Origin: an uncultured Lachnospiraceae bacterium | Lineage (GTDB): Bacteria > Bacillota > Clostridia > Lachnospirales > Lachnospiraceae | NCBI GenBank assembly: GCA_947175055.1 | Contig: CAMWLJ010000020.1 | Coordinates: forward strand, 1-42,227 | DNA: 42,227 nucleotides | Reading direction: 5' to 3' | Part shown: positions 41,217 through 42,227 of the stretch, one piece after another | How positions within the stretch are numbered: position 1 is the stretch's first letter | Layout: each line of letters opens with the position of its first letter | The notes under the pieces: model-generated | The model's input: the letters and a program-made list of their open reading frames with translations, nothing else | Database searches by the model: none | What the model was told of the DNA's origin: nothing | Made by a program: the position numbers and the translations under genes

Positions 41217-41333
41217 TGTTTTACCCGGGGATTTTTCTCTATAGCTATAGACAGTGAAATCCTTTATTTTGCACTGAGAATTGCTCTTGGAGCCTATGGA
41301 TATGCTTTCAGCGGCTTCGGAATGGAGGGAAAT

Positions 41334-41555
41334 ATGAAAAATAAAGGTTTAGATTGTCTTGCACTGACGATCGCCATTATTGGTGCCATCAACTGGGGCC
41401 TGATCGGTCTTTTCAGTTTTGACCTTGTGGCTTTCGTCTTTGGTAACATGTCATGGTTTTCAAGAATCATTTATGCCCTGGTAGGTATTGCCGGTCTCTA
41501 TATCATCACATTTTATATGTATGCAGGCGGAGATGTCAGGGAAGCTGAATCGTAG
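41334..41555 (+). CDS. DUF378 small membrane protein
   Basis: The 73-residue protein has two hydrophobic helices and the DUF378 signature INWGLIGLFSFDLVAFVFG, followed by IIYALVGIAGLYIITFYMY. Its function is unknown. GGAGGG lies about 5 nt upstream of the ATG at 41334; an ATG 4 codons earlier overlaps this site. Confidence 0.85.
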   Translation: MKNKGLDCLALTIAIIGAINWGLIGLFSFDLVAFVFGNMSWFSRIIYALVGIAGLYIITFYMYAGGDVREAES

Positions 41556-41845
41556 ACGGATTCAGTCATCAGTCAAATCCCTGCAGCAGGCTGACGAACA
41601 TCAAATTTGTAACGCAGCAAGCTATAGGGCATTCGACCCTCGAGGCATTTGCCAATATGCGCAAACCAGCCTTTGGCTGACTTTAGGAGCGACACCTGGC
41701 ATTGCCCACAGAATATAACGAATCAGAATCAGATTTACTATGAGAGAGCCCGGCATTACTATACAATGCCGGGCTCTCTGAATTATATATGAAATCTGAA
41801 ATGTTGATTCTGGTATGCTGAATCTGTTATTCTTTGTAAACATTT
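41556..41845. other. 290-bp gap between DUF378 and rsfS
   Basis: I see no convincing gene here. It contains a small CAGCC/GGCTG hairpin near 41664-41676, the strong hairpin at 41743-41779 and a 10-bp inverted repeat ATTCTTTGTA/TACAAAGAAT (41829-41838, 41847-41856) straddling the rsfS stop. Confidence 0.6.
41743..41779. terminator. Putative bidirectional terminator hairpin
   Basis: A 15-bp perfect GC-rich stem (41743-41757 with 41765-41779, 7-nt loop) separates two convergent genes. It lacks a T-tract on either side, so termination efficiency is uncertain. Confidence 0.6.
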
Positions 41846-42187
41846 CTACAAAGAATCTATCTGTTTCCCATCTCTCCAGATACGTTCCAGATCATAGAAA
41901 AGACGGTTCTCCTTATCAAAAATATGAATGATCACGTCATGAAAATCCAACAGTACCCAGTTGGCATTCTGATAACCTTCTATCTGCCGAAGTGTAACCC
42001 CTGCCCGTCCCAATGTCTCCTCCACATGATCAGAAAGTGCTTGGATCTGGCTGTGGTTCGTCCCATTGGCAATGATAAAATAATCGGCGATGACAGAGAC
42101 TTCGCTGATATCAATGGTCTTGATCTCTTCCGCCTTTTTATCCTCCAGTGCTTGTATGGCAAGCTTGGCTATTTCTTTACTTTCCAT
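41846..42187 (-). CDS. rsfS: Ribosomal silencing factor RsfS
   Basis: RsfS binds ribosomal protein uL14 and blocks subunit joining in starvation. The 113-residue protein begins MESKEIAKLAIQALEDKKAEEI and has the family core ISEVSVIADYFIIANGTNHSQIQALSDHVEE, followed by WVLLDFHDVIIHIFDKENRLFYDLERIW. The ATG at 42187 is chosen because GGAGGAAG lies just upstream; an in-frame ATG at 42199 overlaps that site. Genes usually upstream of rsfS (nadD, yqeK) would lie outside the right edge. Confidence 0.94.
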   Translation of the reverse strand: MESKEIAKLAIQALEDKKAEEIKTIDISEVSVIADYFIIANGTNHSQIQALSDHVEETLGRAGVTLRQIEGYQNANWVLLDFHDVIIHIFDKENRLFYDLERIWRDGKQIDSL

Positions 42188-42188
42188 A

Positions 42189-42227
42189 TCTTCCTCCATT
42201 CTGAAGCGTTTACGCTGAAGACGCGAG
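42189..42227 (-). repeat. Copy B of the leader-like repeat, at the rsfS start
   Basis: The last 39 bp of the window closely match 39381-39420: on the minus strand a GTC(C/T)TCAGCG word, an AGCG/CGCT hairpin and GGAGGAA before ATG. Here it supplies the rsfS ribosome binding site. The repeat may continue beyond the window edge. Confidence 0.5.

Overview
The window looks like a chromosomal, housekeeping stretch of a low-to-mid GC Gram-positive anaerobe of the class Clostridia, most likely family Lachnospiraceae. This placement is inferred from gene content and order: mutS-mutL-miaA after miaB, a DUF4321 protein, radC and mreBCD, a very long PBP2, minCDE with a SEDS protein, a short MgsA, and a sepF locus with a HlyD-like protein. 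Most genes carry GGAGG-type ribosome binding sites. No tRNA, rRNA, CRISPR array, prophage or transposase was seen.

Layout. (1) 1-6542: 3' part of a FakA-like fatty acid kinase, recG, a DegV protein, and miaB behind a strongly foldable intergenic RNA. (2) 6690-13802: mutS, mutL, miaA (translationally overlapped with mutL) and a PLP enzyme of the aluminium-resistance/methionine gamma-lyase family. (3) 13900-24825: a cell-shape and division block holding a DUF4321 membrane protein, radC, mreB, mreC, mreD, mrdA (PBP2), minC, minD, minE, rodA/ftsW, mgsA and a DacF-type lipoprotein carboxypeptidase. (4) 24949-30920: a small P-loop protein, a HlyD-like membrane protein, yggS, sepF, aroB, lspA and an rluD-type pseudouridine synthase. 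(5) 31198-34338: an unrecognised protein, a CstA transporter and a cytidylate-kinase-like protein, each with clear promoters or terminators. (6) 34520-37270, minus strand: AI-2E family permease, dtd, a small membrane protein, a GNAT acetyltransferase. (7) 37471-42187: a TtcA-like protein, a tyrosine recombinase, a YneA-like LysM protein divergent from lexA, a DUF378 membrane protein and rsfS.

How they work together: peptidoglycan elongation (MreBCD, PBP2, RodA, DacF), septum placement (MinCDE, SepF), mismatch and recombination repair (MutS, MutL, RecG), and the SOS response (LexA, YneA-like division inhibitor) share the window with tRNA and ribosome maturation (MiaA, MiaB, Dtd, RluD, RsfS, TtcA).

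The most interesting signals are regulatory. The yneA/lexA intergenic region carries up to five LexA-type boxes over two near-consensus divergent promoters, and a nearly identical box sits inside the promoter of the TtcA-like gene. A multi-branched foldable RNA lies between degV and miaB. An alternating four-segment, attenuator-like array lies between minC and minD. A perfect palindrome fills the -35/-10 spacer of an unknown gene. A row of perfect hairpins follows the recombinase, and a 163-bp MITE-like inverted repeat follows lexA. At protein level, MgsA has Ala at the position of its catalytic Asp, and MreB has a degenerate nucleotide-binding site.
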